From: Clostridia bacterium
GTDB taxonomy: Bacteria; Bacillota_A; Clostridia; Oscillospirales; CAG-272
Assembly: GCA_017501345.1 (NCBI GenBank)
Contig: JAFVXC010000024.1
Coordinates: forward strand, 62,001 to 126,000
Length of the DNA: 64,000 nt
Reading direction: 5' to 3'
The translations under genes and the position numbers were made by a program. Below are positions 53,644 to 61,876 of the stretch, one piece after another. Under the pieces are notes generated by a model, which saw only the letters and a list, made by a program, of their open reading frames with translations, was not told the origin of the DNA and did not search any database. The stretch's first letter is position 1, and the number at the start of each line of letters is the position of its first letter.

Positions 53644-54765
53644 ATGAAGATCGATAAGCAAATCATAGGCGGCAACATTGAGGTTCTTGAGATCGACGGC
53701 GACCGCGTAAGAGTCGAGCGAGAGCTGCGGGATACCCGCCCCGACAGAGATTGGTTTTACTGGGCATTCCGTGTAACGGGAGCGGCGGGAAGAACCGTCA
53801 CCTTTACGTTTCCCCACAAAAATCGGGTAGGATACTTTGGCGCGGCGGTTTCTCACGACCAGATCCATTGGAAGTGGACGGGAAAGAGAAAGATCACAGT
53901 CCTCGAGGACGAATCGCGCCTCGAATCCTTTACCTATACCTTTGGAGAAGACGAAAACGAAACGTATTTCGCCCACGATATGGTCTACGTTCCTGCCCGA
54001 TTTGAGCAGTTCTGTGCCGCGAACGGACTAAAAATCGAGGAGCTTTGCCTTTCGAACAAGGGGCGGAGCGTTCCCTTCACGCGGTTTGGCTCGGGAGACC
54101 GGAAGATCCTTCTGACCTCGCGCCATCACGCCTGCGAAAGCACGGGCACACACGTGATGGAGGCTGTATTCCAGTCCTTCATTGACGAGCCGCTCGAGGG
54201 CTACGAGATCGTTTGCGTTCCCTTCGTGGATTACGACGGCGTTTTGGACGGTGACCAGGGAAAGCACCGCCTGCCTCACGACCACAACAGAGACTACCCC
54301 CTCGACGGGTCCGAAAGTCTCTACACCTCCTGCGCGGCGATCCGCCGCTTCGTTGAAGAAAACCATGTTCCGTATGCCTTTGATTTTCATTCCCCGAAGC
54401 ATCTCGGCAAATTGAACAATAAGGTATCTATTATCTATAAGCTGGAGGAGAAGGTCCCGGAACTGCGACGCTTTGCGGAGCTGTTCAGCAGTAAGATCAC
54501 AAGTGACGCCTTCCCCTACGATCCCGAAAACGATATGCCTCCCAACACAGGGTGGAATCTCGATACCAGCGAGACCTTTGCGCGCTATCTTTTGGAAAGA
54601 CCTGAGAGCCGCCTTGCATTCACACTCGAAACGCCGTATTTCGGCGAAAAGGATGGAAGCGCCGTTGTGACAGAGGCGTCCCTATCCGCACTCGGCAAGA
54701 GCTTTGCCGCGGCGTTAAGAGACTATATATCGCACGATTGTCCCGCGCTTGAAGGAGATCAATGA
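53644..54765 (+). CDS. M14-family zinc carboxypeptidase (CCP-like)
   Basis: A 373-residue metallopeptidase. Residues 1-125 form a beta-rich leading domain (DWFYWAFRVTGAAGRTVTFTF) like the N-terminal domain of cytosolic carboxypeptidases. The catalytic domain has the zinc HxxE at His162-Glu165 (HACE), the third ligand His249 in DFHSP, and the general base Glu329 in LETPYF; substrate residues around HNRDYPLDG are conserved. It has no signal peptide, so it would act in the cytoplasm, on peptides or possibly peptidoglycan fragments. AAGGAGA stands before ATG 53644. It is divergent from the putative lyase gene. Confidence 0.85.
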   Translation: MKIDKQIIGGNIEVLEIDGDRVRVERELRDTRPDRDWFYWAFRVTGAAGRTVTFTFPHKNRVGYFGAAVSHDQIHWKWTGKRKITVLEDESRLESFTYTFGEDENETYFAHDMVYVPARFEQFCAANGLKIEELCLSNKGRSVPFTRFGSGDRKILLTSRHHACESTGTHVMEAVFQSFIDEPLEGYEIVCVPFVDYDGVLDGDQGKHRLPHDHNRDYPLDGSESLYTSCAAIRRFVEENHVPYAFDFHSPKHLGKLNNKVSIIYKLEEKVPELRRFAELFSSKITSDAFPYDPENDMPPNTGWNLDTSETFARYLLERPESRLAFTLETPYFGEKDGSAVVTEASLSALGKSFAAALRDYISHDCPALEGDQ

Positions 54766-54825
54766 CGGTCGCTTCGTAATCGAGGGCTCAGACACCGAAA
54801 GGCTGATAGCATTATAACAGAAAAC

Positions 54826-54855
54826 AAGAGCCGACAGCGTTTGCTGTCGGCTCTT
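54826..54855 (-). terminator. tRNA-Arg terminator
   Basis: A perfect 13-pair stem AAGAGCCGACAGC with a four-base loop begins directly after the tRNA CCA; on the minus strand GTTTTCTGTT follows. It may also slow transcription from the M14 gene on the plus strand. Confidence 0.85.
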
Positions 54856-54930
54856 TGGCACCCCCAACGGGAATCGAACCCATAACTAACCCTTAGGAGG
54901 GGTTTATTATATCCATTTAACTATGGAGGC
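54856..54930 (-). tRNA. tRNA-Arg (anticodon CCU)
   Basis: The 75 bases on the minus strand fold into a full cloverleaf. The acceptor GCCTCCA/TGGGGGT has G-T pairs at 1-72 and 4-69, the D stem is GTTA/TAAT, the anticodon stem AACCC/GGGTT holds loop CTCCTAA (anticodon CCT, codon AGG), the T arm is ATGGG-TTCGATT-CCCGT, and CCA is encoded. The discriminator is G. Its promoter is at 54996-55024 and its terminator touches the CCA end. Confidence 0.93.
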
Positions 54931-54977
54931 GTATCAATATTAAATTTTCGGGTTCGCTCGGTATGGGCTTCCCACCC

Positions 54978-55022
54978 GCTTTTCCGCGTGTCAATAGTAT
55001 AGCACAAACACGCGGAAAAAGC
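54978..55022. repeat. 14-base inverted repeat around the tRNA-Arg -10 box
   Basis: GCTTTTCCGCGTGT (54978-54991) and ACACGCGGAAAAAGC (55008-55022) are perfect inverted copies apart from one extra A. The 16 bases between them contain TATACT, the -10 of the tRNA promoter (minus strand). There is no U tract, so this is not a plain terminator. Confidence 0.75.
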
Positions 55023-55024
55023 AA
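54996..55024 (-). promoter_or_regulatory. tRNA-Arg promoter
   Basis: Minus-strand TTGCTT (55024-55019), 17 bases, TATACT (55001-54996), within a long inverted repeat. Confidence 0.65.
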
Positions 55025-55110
55025 GGGCTTTTCGAAAGAAATTGAACGAGAAATCGGAAGAATCGTGTTCAAATCTATTCGACATTCTCTTTGAACGATC
55101 ATTCAGGCAA

Positions 55111-55824
55111 TTACTCGGACAGCGTATCAAGATACGCAAGAAGCTCGGGATAGCCTCCCGACGGATACCCGGAAATATCCTTGTTTTCCCTGTTCAAGAT
55201 GCAATCGGTGAGGAGGAAAACCTTCATACAAATATCCGCTGCCACCATATCCTCGCTGACGTCGTTCCCTACCATCAGGCACTCCTCGGGCTTAAGGCCG
55301 AGCTTTTCGAGAATCTCGAGATAATACCTCGGATTCGGCTTACAGAAGCTTGAATTCTCGTACGTCGTGACGAACGTGAAATCCTGCGGCTGAAGTCCTA
55401 CCCAGCTCATACGGGTCTCGGTCGCGATCGCAGGAAAGCAGGGATTCGTCGCCAGCACTGTGGTGAGACCCATTCCCTTCACCTTGTCAAGCACGATGCG
55501 TGCCATCGGATTCTCTCTGCACGCAGTCCGCGTCATAATGTATTCGTTGCGATAAAAGTGATCGAGATCCTCCTCTTTTGTATAGATCTCTTGTCCGAGG
55601 CTCTCTGCGAATTTCTCCCAGAACACCGTCTCGTTGAGACGGCTGCCGTCATTCTTGATCATAGCAAAAATCCCACTCCAAAGCGCATCGACAAGCGACT
55701 TCGGCTCGTATCCGTGCGGTGCAAGTGCTTTTGCAAGCTCCTCAAAGTATATTTTCAAAAAAGCCTTTTGATCCATAGGGAGAAGCGTTCCGTCGAGATC
55801 AAAAAGCACGGCCTTGATTTCCAT
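55111..55824 (-). CDS. HAD-superfamily hydrolase
   Basis: A 237-residue phosphatase-like protein. Motif I is FDLDGTLLP (nucleophile Asp9, residues 8-16), motif II TNP near residue 128, motif III Lys in FCKPNPRYY, and motif IV GNDVSEDMVAA. A helical cap (residues 17-95) makes it subclass IA. Substrates of this group range from phosphoglycolate to nucleotides and sugars; none is indicated by context. GAGGTG lies before the ATG. It is upstream of the tRNA-Arg gene on the same strand. Confidence 0.88.
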   Translation of the reverse strand: MEIKAVLFDLDGTLLPMDQKAFLKIYFEELAKALAPHGYEPKSLVDALWSGIFAMIKNDGSRLNETVFWEKFAESLGQEIYTKEEDLDHFYRNEYIMTRTACRENPMARIVLDKVKGMGLTTVLATNPCFPAIATETRMSWVGLQPQDFTFVTTYENSSFCKPNPRYYLEILEKLGLKPEECLMVGNDVSEDMVAADICMKVFLLTDCILNRENKDISGYPSGGYPELLAYLDTLSE

Positions 55825-55933
55825 TTATCACACCTCAAATTCATTTACACATAAACAAGTTACGCATCGGGAAAACTGCAGTTACGGCATACCCTGCCGC
55901 AAAGTATACACGAAGAAAAGGATCTGCTCCAAT

Positions 55934-56107
55934 ATGAAGGAATTTGAAAAGAAAAAGAAGAGTCGCAACGAGATCGTGCTTCCGAGCACACCCGAGCGCG
56001 AGATCCCCGATCCGCCCGTACCGAACCGCGCACACACAGAGATGGTGCTCGGAAGCGACGGCAGAAGCGGTCTTTCCGATCTCGACGAAAAAGCAGGAAG
56101 CATATAA
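55934..56107 (+). CDS. 57-residue charged protein, function unknown
   Basis: A short frame that looks genuinely coding: third positions are rich in G and C (GAG, ATC, CCG, CTC) as in neighbouring genes, and an AAAAGGAT site lies about ten bases before the ATG. The protein starts with a Lys-rich helix (MKEFEKKKKSRNE), then a Pro-rich part (PSTPEREIPDPPVPNRAHT) and a Gly/Ser/Asp tail (LGSDGRSGLSDLDEKAGS); it is probably unstructured. No family is recognised. It may be a small acid-soluble or regulatory protein, but nothing proves this. Confidence 0.55.
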   Translation: MKEFEKKKKSRNEIVLPSTPEREIPDPPVPNRAHTEMVLGSDGRSGLSDLDEKAGSI

Positions 56108-56141
56108 AGCGCTTTCTTCATTCGTCAAGCCACATTTTTAT

Positions 56142-56178
56142 GGGGTGAGCCGAAGCCTTTTCGCTTATGGCTCACCCC
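56142..56178. repeat. GGGGTGAGCC hairpin between the 57-residue gene and typA
   Basis: GGGGTGAGCC (56142-56151) pairs perfectly with GGCTCACCCC (56169-56178), with an inner GAAGC/GCTT. Neither side has a clear U tract, so terminator function is doubtful, but the stem is nearly identical to that at 30749-30786. Confidence 0.75.
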
Positions 56179-56185
56179 TCCTCTG

Positions 56186-58027
56186 TTACTGGTTCTGTGC
56201 GGCTCTGCGGAGACGCATCGTGTACTTCATTCTCTGCTCGGTGTCGAGGATCTTCTTGCGGAGTCGGATCGACTTCGGCGTGACCTCTATGAGCTCATCG
56301 TCGGTAATGAATTCGATCGCTTCCTCAAGCGAGAAGATCTTAGGAGGCGTAAGAAGAAGCTTTTCGTCTGCGCCCGAGGAACGGATCGCAGTCAAGTGCT
56401 TTTCCTTGCAGGGGTTGACGGCAATATCGTCGTTCTTCGGATTTTCACCGATGATCATACCCTCGTAAACGGGAGTCTGAGGTCCGACGAAGAGCTGACC
56501 TCTCTCCTGCGTGTTATAAAGTCCGTAGCGTGTGGTAATCCCCGGCTCGGATGCGACGAGCGAGCCCGTAAAGCGCATCGTGATCTCACCGCGGTGCGGC
56601 TCATATCCGTCAAAGATCGTATTGATCAGGCCTTCGCCGTGCGTTGCTGTGAGGAATTCCGAGCGGTAACCGAAGAGGCATCTTGAGGGGATCTTGTACT
56701 CGATACGCATTCTGTTGTCACCAACAGGGTTCATTTCGAGCAGGTCGCCCTTTCTCTGTCCAAGCTTTTCGACGACTGCGCCGACATATTCACTCGGCAC
56801 GTCGATCGTGACACGCTCCATCGGCTCGCACTTCACGCCGTCGATCTCCTTATAGAGCACACGCGGATTCGAGCACATAAGCTCATAGCCCTCACGGCGC
56901 ATCGTTTCGATCAGGATCGAGAGGTGCATCTCACCTCTGCCTGCGACCTTAAATTCGTCGGTAGTCTCACCATCCGACACGCGGAGAGAAACGTCCTTCA
57001 GAAGCTCCTTATAGAGGCGGTCGCGGATCTGACGGGAGGTAACGAACTTACCCTCCTTACCTGCAAGCGGGCTGTTGTTGACGAGGAAGGTCATTTCCAT
57101 CGTCGGCTCGCTGACCTTGACAAATTCGAGCGGTGTGGGATCTCCGAGGCCCGTGATGGTGTCACCGATCGTAATACTCTCGGCGCCCGAGAAGCAAACG
57201 ATATCGCCGACCTTGGCTTCTGTTACGGGAACGCGGACAAGACCGTCGATCTGATAGATCGAAACGATCTTCGAGCGCTTCGGAGCGGCATCCGAGTGGT
57301 AGTTCGTGATATAAACGTCCTGATTCTGACGGATCGAGCCGCGCTCAATGCGTCCGATGCCGATCCTGCCGACGAATTCGTTGTAGTCGATCGATGAAAC
57401 GAGCAGCTGAAGCTCGCCATCCACCTCGCCCTCGGGAGCGGGAATATAATTCAGAATGGTCTCAAACAGAGGTGTCAGATCCTCGCCAACCTCGTCGGGG
57501 CTATAAGAAGCCGTGCCCGAGCGTCCCGAGCAGAAGAGCATCGGGCTGTCGAGCTGTTCGTCGTTTGCACCGAGGTCGATCAGAAGCTCGAGAACCTCGT
57601 CGATAACCTCGTAAATACGTGCATCGGGCTTGTCGATCTTATTGACGCAAACGATCACACGGTGGTTCAGCTCAAGCGCTCTCTGAAGCACGAAGCGCGT
57701 CTGCGGCATCGGTCCCTCTGCGGCATCAACGAGCAGGATAACGCCGTTGACCATCTTGAGGACACGCTCGACCTCGCCGCTGAAATCGGCGTGACCGGGG
57801 GTGTCGATGATGTTGATCTTGGTGTCCTTATAATGAACGGCGGTATTCTTTGCGAGAATGGTGATACCGCGCTCCTTTTCAAGGTCGCCCGAGTCCATAA
57901 CACGGGTCACGGTCTCCTGATTGTCGCGGTAAATGCCGCCCTGATGGAGCATACCGTCTACGAGGGTGGTCTTACCGTGGTCAACGTGTGCAATAATCGC
58001 TACGTTTCTGAGGTCTTCTCTTTTCAT
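56186..58027 (-). CDS. typA: ribosome-associated GTPase TypA/BipA
   Basis: A 613-residue translational GTPase related to EF-G. G domain: [15 protein letters not shown] (P-loop), ERGITI (switch), [16 protein letters not shown] and SGRSGTA. Domains II, III and V follow, with the BipA-specific C-terminal domain ([32 protein letters not shown]). It helps 50S assembly at low temperature and stress adaptation. ATG 58027 is chosen because AAAGGA lies inside the six-codon extension to 58045. Confidence 0.96.
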   Translation of the reverse strand: MKREDLRNVAIIAHVDHGKTTLVDGMLHQGGIYRDNQETVTRVMDSGDLEKERGITILAKNTAVHYKDTKINIIDTPGHADFSGEVERVLKMVNGVILLVDAAEGPMPQTRFVLQRALELNHRVIVCVNKIDKPDARIYEVIDEVLELLIDLGANDEQLDSPMLFCSGRSGTASYSPDEVGEDLTPLFETILNYIPAPEGEVDGELQLLVSSIDYNEFVGRIGIGRIERGSIRQNQDVYITNYHSDAAPKRSKIVSIYQIDGLVRVPVTEAKVGDIVCFSGAESITIGDTITGLGDPTPLEFVKVSEPTMEMTFLVNNSPLAGKEGKFVTSRQIRDRLYKELLKDVSLRVSDGETTDEFKVAGRGEMHLSILIETMRREGYELMCSNPRVLYKEIDGVKCEPMERVTIDVPSEYVGAVVEKLGQRKGDLLEMNPVGDNRMRIEYKIPSRCLFGYRSEFLTATHGEGLINTIFDGYEPHRGEITMRFTGSLVASEPGITTRYGLYNTQERGQLFVGPQTPVYEGMIIGENPKNDDIAVNPCKEKHLTAIRSSGADEKLLLTPPKIFSLEEAIEFITDDELIEVTPKSIRLRKKILDTEQRMKYTMRLRRAAQNQ

Positions 58028-58111
58028 TTTGGGGATTCCTTTCATTATAGAAGCATATCAAAGCAGATCTCTCTTGGCGTATTTTCGCCGCAAAATATTC
58101 ATTAACGATTT

Positions 58112-58140
58112 ATTATATCACATTTCAATGAAAATAGCAA
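58112..58140 (-). promoter_or_regulatory. typA promoter
   Basis: Minus-strand TTGCTA (58140-58135), 17 bases, TATAAT (58117-58112), about 85 bases before the start. Confidence 0.72.
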
Positions 58141-58214
58141 GAATAGAAGAACATTTTTTTGAAATTTATTTCACGATTTATTTTCTCAAAGTGCATAGCA
58201 TTCCGCGAAGCCCC

Positions 58215-58260
58215 GCCGTAAATCAAAAAGCAGGGGCGGCTCACTAAGGTGAGGCGCCCC
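58215..58260 (-). terminator. terminator after the 255-residue membrane protein gene
   Basis: GGGGCGCCTCAC and GTGAGCCGCCCC (11 of 12 paired, loop CTTA), then TGCTTTTTGATTT on the minus strand. Confidence 0.85.
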
Positions 58261-58282
58261 CATATGGATCAAACGGAACAGA

Positions 58283-59050
58283 TTAGTCCTTCCGCTTCGG
58301 TGCTCCAGTGTTTTCACTATTCTTTTTTTCACGTCTTGCTCTCTCAGCCTCGACGCCCTTGTTCATAAGGACCTTGGGAAGTCCCACGTTATAGAAGCCG
58401 AGAATATACGAGATCGCAACGAACAGAACGGTACAAAGAGCCATCGCAAAATAGGTCCACCAATAATTATGAAGTGCACTGCCTCCAACCGAGAAATTGC
58501 AAATGAGACTCCAGTACATTCCCTCGGAAAACATCATAATCACCTTGGTGACTGCTGCAACGTTGTGTGCTCCGCCGAGGAAGGTCAGCGTAAAAACGGT
58601 TGCAAGCAGGAAATTCGGGATACCCGCCGCAAGACCAACCAGCGCACCCGTATAAAGCCTGCGCTTTCGTCTGCCGCCGTCGACCGAGAGACGGTCACTC
58701 GCACCGATCTCCCACACGACGGTATGAATGAGTGCCACAAAAAACAGAAGCGAAAAAACGCCCGCTGCAATCGACAGCCCCCCGAGTGTTTTTCCCGTTG
58801 CAAGTGCGAGCGACGTTCCGAAAAGTCCCATCGCAAACTGCATAAGATAAACGCGCATCGCGGAATAGGAGTAGCGATCCCACACACGCCTGAACGGAGA
58901 TTTCTGCGCGTCAAGTGCCTCCTCATCGCCCTCGGAAGGAAGAGGCGGAAGATAGGTATTGTCAGAGCCGCCCGGTACGAAGGGGGATTCTTCATCACCA
59001 AGACCGGACACGTCCCTTTTGATTTCGTTCTCGTTGTTCTGTTCTGCCAC
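58283..59050 (-). CDS. membrane protein of unknown function with long acidic N-terminus
   Basis: A 255-residue protein. The first 50 residues are polar and acidic (NENEIKRDVSGLGDEESPFVPGGSD), then come about five membrane helices (residues near 68-90, 92-115, 137-160, 165-185 and 200-225), with a basic loop (GGRRKRRLYTG) after the second, and a charged tail (ERARREKKNSENTGAPKRKD). I recognise no family. GTG 59050 fits the AAAGG site, while ATG 59059 is directly attached to it. It has its own promoter and terminator, so it is a single-gene unit. Confidence 0.7.
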   Translation of the reverse strand: MAEQNNENEIKRDVSGLGDEESPFVPGGSDNTYLPPLPSEGDEEALDAQKSPFRRVWDRYSYSAMRVYLMQFAMGLFGTSLALATGKTLGGLSIAAGVFSLLFFVALIHTVVWEIGASDRLSVDGGRRKRRLYTGALVGLAAGIPNFLLATVFTLTFLGGAHNVAAVTKVIMMFSEGMYWSLICNFSVGGSALHNYWWTYFAMALCTVLFVAISYILGFYNVGLPKVLMNKGVEAERARREKKNSENTGAPKRKD

Positions 59051-59091
59051 GGATATCATCCTTTCAATCGATCATTCAAGTTGTTTTCTTT

Positions 59092-59120
59092 ATTATAGCG
59101 GAATCCCCCGCAATATGCAA
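59092..59120 (-). promoter_or_regulatory. promoter of the 255-residue membrane protein gene
   Basis: Minus-strand TTGCAT (59120-59115), 17 bases, TATAAT (59097-59092). Confidence 0.75.
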
Positions 59121-59169
59121 CCGATAATGCGGAAAATTTACAAATTATCCACTAAAAAAATCCGAAAAG

Positions 59170-59188
59170 TGGTATAATAGTATTATAC
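59170..59188 (+). promoter_or_regulatory. extended -10 of the recombinase gene inside a palindrome
   Basis: TGGTATAAT (59170-59178) is an extended -10 with no good -35. GTATAATA-G-TATTATAC (59172-59188) is a perfect 17-base palindrome covering it, so it could be an operator or allow transcription both ways. Confidence 0.55.
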
Positions 59189-59217
59189 AAAATCTTACAA
59201 AAAAAGGAGCCCATCAT

Positions 59218-60438
59218 ATGACAAACGACGAGATCCTCCGGGTGCTTCCCCAAATCGTTCGGGAATTTGCCGCGTACAAATCTGCGATTCAAGGATGCTC
59301 TCCGAAAACCGTTACGGAATATCTCATCGATCTTCGCACCTTTTTCCGCTATCTGATCGCAAAGGAAAACGGCATCGATCCCGAATCCGAGGAATTCACC
59401 GAGCTCGATGCGTCAAGCCTTGATCTTACATACATAAAAGATATCAAAAAGGATGACATCTACGATTTCCTTCTCTACTCGGGCACAACGCGCGGAAACC
59501 TCTGGTCGGCAAAATCCCGTAAGCTTTCTGCAATCAAGGCTTTTTTCAAGTACCTTGTAAACAGCCGCGGGCTTCTCGAGGAAAATCCCGCCGCGACGGT
59601 CGAATCCCCAAAGCCGAAGCGTTCCCTTCCGAAATTCCTTTCTCTTGAGGAATCACAGCGGCTCCTCGAAGCGATCCGAGCGGACGAGGCATCCGACTCC
59701 CTCCTGCGCGACTATGCGATCGTCACGCTCTTCCTCAACTGCGGAATGCGTCTCTCGGAGCTTTGCGGCGTTAATCTGAACGATATCGACCGCGAGCTTC
59801 GCTCAATGCGCGTCATCGGCAAGGGGGCGAAGGAGCGCATCATCTACTTGAACAACGCCTGCCGCGCCTCTCTCGCCGACTATCTTGAAGAGCGTCTCTC
59901 CCCCACGATGCGCGCACGCGCCGCAAAGAAGAAGGAGGAGCGCGCACTCTTTCTCAGCAGTCGCGGGCAGCGCATCAGCCCGAAGACCGTACAATGGATG
60001 GTCTACAAATATCTCGAGCTTGCGGGGCTTGAAGCCAAGCACTATTCGGTTCACAAGCTCCGCCACACGGCAGCAACACTGATGTATCAGTCGGGCAACG
60101 TCGATATTCGCGTGCTGAAGGACATTCTCGGTCACGAGCAACTCAATACCACGCAGATCTATACCCACGTCAGCGACCGCAATATGGAAGAGGCGATGCA
60201 GAAGAATCCGCTTGCCGATCTCGGTGGCGCGCGGAAAGATCCGTCGGAACTCCCCGGAGACACTGCGGAGGTCTCAAACGCAGAAACAATTCTTTCGCGA
60301 AATAACAAGGAACTCACCAAGAGTCCTACGGAAAGCGTGAGCTTAAATTTCGACGCGACCGATAATATCAATTATTGGATCAATACGTTTACAGAAAGAC
60401 AAAAGAACCAAAATAGTGCAATTGATCCCCTGACATAA
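59218..60438 (+). CDS. tyrosine recombinase, XerC/XerD-like, with extra C-terminal tail
   Basis: A 406-residue site-specific recombinase. The core-binding domain (1-130) is SAM-like; the catalytic set is complete: Arg178 (GMRLSEL), Lys202 (GKGAKER), His279 and Arg282 (HKLRHT), His306 (LGHEQ) and nucleophile Tyr315 (IYTH). Usual XerC/D length is about 300; here the N-terminal domain has an insertion (about residues 50-75) and about 75 polar residues follow the Tyr (from 331), with no known motif. It probably resolves chromosome dimers, since no phage or integrated element is near. AAAGGAG precedes the ATG. Confidence 0.88.
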   Translation: MTNDEILRVLPQIVREFAAYKSAIQGCSPKTVTEYLIDLRTFFRYLIAKENGIDPESEEFTELDASSLDLTYIKDIKKDDIYDFLLYSGTTRGNLWSAKSRKLSAIKAFFKYLVNSRGLLEENPAATVESPKPKRSLPKFLSLEESQRLLEAIRADEASDSLLRDYAIVTLFLNCGMRLSELCGVNLNDIDRELRSMRVIGKGAKERIIYLNNACRASLADYLEERLSPTMRARAAKKKEERALFLSSRGQRISPKTVQWMVYKYLELAGLEAKHYSVHKLRHTAATLMYQSGNVDIRVLKDILGHEQLNTTQIYTHVSDRNMEEAMQKNPLADLGGARKDPSELPGDTAEVSNAETILSRNNKELTKSPTESVSLNFDATDNINYWINTFTERQKNQNSAIDPLT

Positions 60439-60514
60439 TGCAGTCAGGAGTGTCTGCTGCACTTTTTCATCGGTAAGCGCTCAATAATATCGCCACACTC
60501 ACCATCCATGCCGT

Positions 60515-61654
60515 TCATATTTGAAGTGCGGCGGCTGTGAGGATCGTTTCTCCAACCGCTACGGCATCCGACTCCGATATTTCGGACCGTAGAACAGCAC
60601 ACGCGAAAGCATTCGACAGAACCCGCACGAAGCGCTCGTATTCCATACGCACCTCAGCCGCGGTCGATCCCTCGGCAATAAACACAAGCCGTCCGAGCGG
60701 ATAGCGCATTGCCGATAGTCGCAAAGCCTCTGTCAGTACCTCTCTGCAACAACACCGTAGCCTAGACGGAAGGATACCCGAAAGCACCTCGGTCAGCCCC
60801 GAATCCGCAAGAACCCGATAACGCCTTTCAAGCTCTCGTTCGTTATCAAACGGCATCATATAGAAAAGCCGCGGCCTTCGGTCCGTCTTTTCAAGATATC
60901 GCAAAAAATCTCTTAAAGCAGATACGGGAGCATCACCTGAGAGAACGAGCGGAACATCCTGCGTTTTACAGATCTCCCCCGTCACGCGCAAAAGCTGGGA
61001 GGCTAGATAAGTCCGATCGCGCGCGTCACAGTTCCCCGCTCTGACCGCTGAAAAGCCCCGATTTGCGTGATAGGGATCGGGAGATATAAAGTCGAGATCC
61101 GAAAGATCGAGCCACAGTATTTCTGCCCCCTGTATGCTTTCTGCATATGCCACAGTATAGGCATCAAGGCTTTCATAAGCCTTGAGACGTTCGAAAGACG
61201 GATAGACCCACTCAGTCGCGTTCAGAGATCTTGTCCGCATAAAGGGTGACAGCAGACCGTCAAAGCCTCCGCTTTCGAGAATCGGGAGCGATGCCCTCCA
61301 GAGGGTATCGGCATTTTGAGGGGACGGAAGCTCCGTACAGCCGAAAAGATATTCGAGCGTCAAGCGGACAAAGCTATGATATCCACTGCCTACGAGAGAC
61401 GGAAGGAGATAGAGGAGCTCAACGAAATTCTCGTAATCCGAATAGTCCTCCGACAAAAAATGCTCCTCGGTTTTCGCACAGGAAAGGAGTCGTCTTCCAT
61501 CTTCGGTCAGGAGAAGGCGGTAAAGATTTCGCACTTTTCCGTCACAGAACGCGCGGTCATCGGGAAGACGCACCCTGCCATTCGATTTTTCGTGTAGCAT
61601 ACGAGCAATGCGCTCGGCGCCTTCTGTTTCGAGAAGATAGGCTTTTTTTGACAT
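60515..61654 (-). CDS. hypothetical alpha/beta protein
   Basis: A 379-residue protein I cannot assign. It lacks signal peptide and membrane helices. The C-terminal two-thirds alternate strands and helices as in a barrel: AEILWLDLSDLDFISPDPYH, VPLVLSGDAPVSALRDFLRYL, RRPRLFYMMPFDNERELER, YPLGRLVFIAEGSTAAEVR. This loosely suggests a TIM-barrel enzyme such as the amidohydrolase or uronate-isomerase group, without a metal motif to prove it. Cys pairs (RCCCREVL) are notable. GGAGG precedes the ATG. Bases 61655-61838 before it contain only AT-rich DNA. Confidence 0.6.
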   Translation of the reverse strand: MSKKAYLLETEGAERIARMLHEKSNGRVRLPDDRAFCDGKVRNLYRLLLTEDGRRLLSCAKTEEHFLSEDYSDYENFVELLYLLPSLVGSGYHSFVRLTLEYLFGCTELPSPQNADTLWRASLPILESGGFDGLLSPFMRTRSLNATEWVYPSFERLKAYESLDAYTVAYAESIQGAEILWLDLSDLDFISPDPYHANRGFSAVRAGNCDARDRTYLASQLLRVTGEICKTQDVPLVLSGDAPVSALRDFLRYLEKTDRRPRLFYMMPFDNERELERRYRVLADSGLTEVLSGILPSRLRCCCREVLTEALRLSAMRYPLGRLVFIAEGSTAAEVRMEYERFVRVLSNAFACAVLRSEISESDAVAVGETILTAAALQI

Positions 61655-61835
61655 TGCATCCTCCTTTCCTACCGTAAAAGCAATTCCTTATCTTTCATCA
61701 TACCACAAAAAGCTAAAAATAGCAAGCGGATTAAGGATTTTTTTGGAAAAGCACCCTTCTTTCAAGGCTAACAGCAATTTTTTTGTAAAAATACGTTTTA
61801 ATTTTTCAATTCCTCTATGAAAAAATAAAGTTTTA

Positions 61836-61844
61836 TGTTATAAT
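61836..61844 (+). promoter_or_regulatory. extended -10 promoter of the PHP gene
   Basis: TGTTATAAT (61836-61844) is an extended -10; the region 17 bases upstream is AT-rich without a clear -35. It lies 33 bases before the GTG start. Confidence 0.55.
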
Positions 61845-61876
61845 AAAAGATATTATAAAAAGAGGAGGACGTCGCC

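Noticed and set aside
56142..56178. Hairpin taken first as a typA terminator
   Set aside because: Neither flank has a U tract (TCCTCTG and ATAAAAATG), so it is listed as a repeat element instead.
59218..60438. Tyrosine recombinase as the integrase of a mobile element
   Set aside because: No attachment-site duplication at the nearby tRNA-Arg, no phage or conjugation genes, and a Xer-like sequence with housekeeping neighbours.
60439..60475. Possible terminator after the recombinase gene
   Set aside because: Only a four- to five-pair GCAG/CTGC stem before CTTTTTC; too weak to list as a feature.
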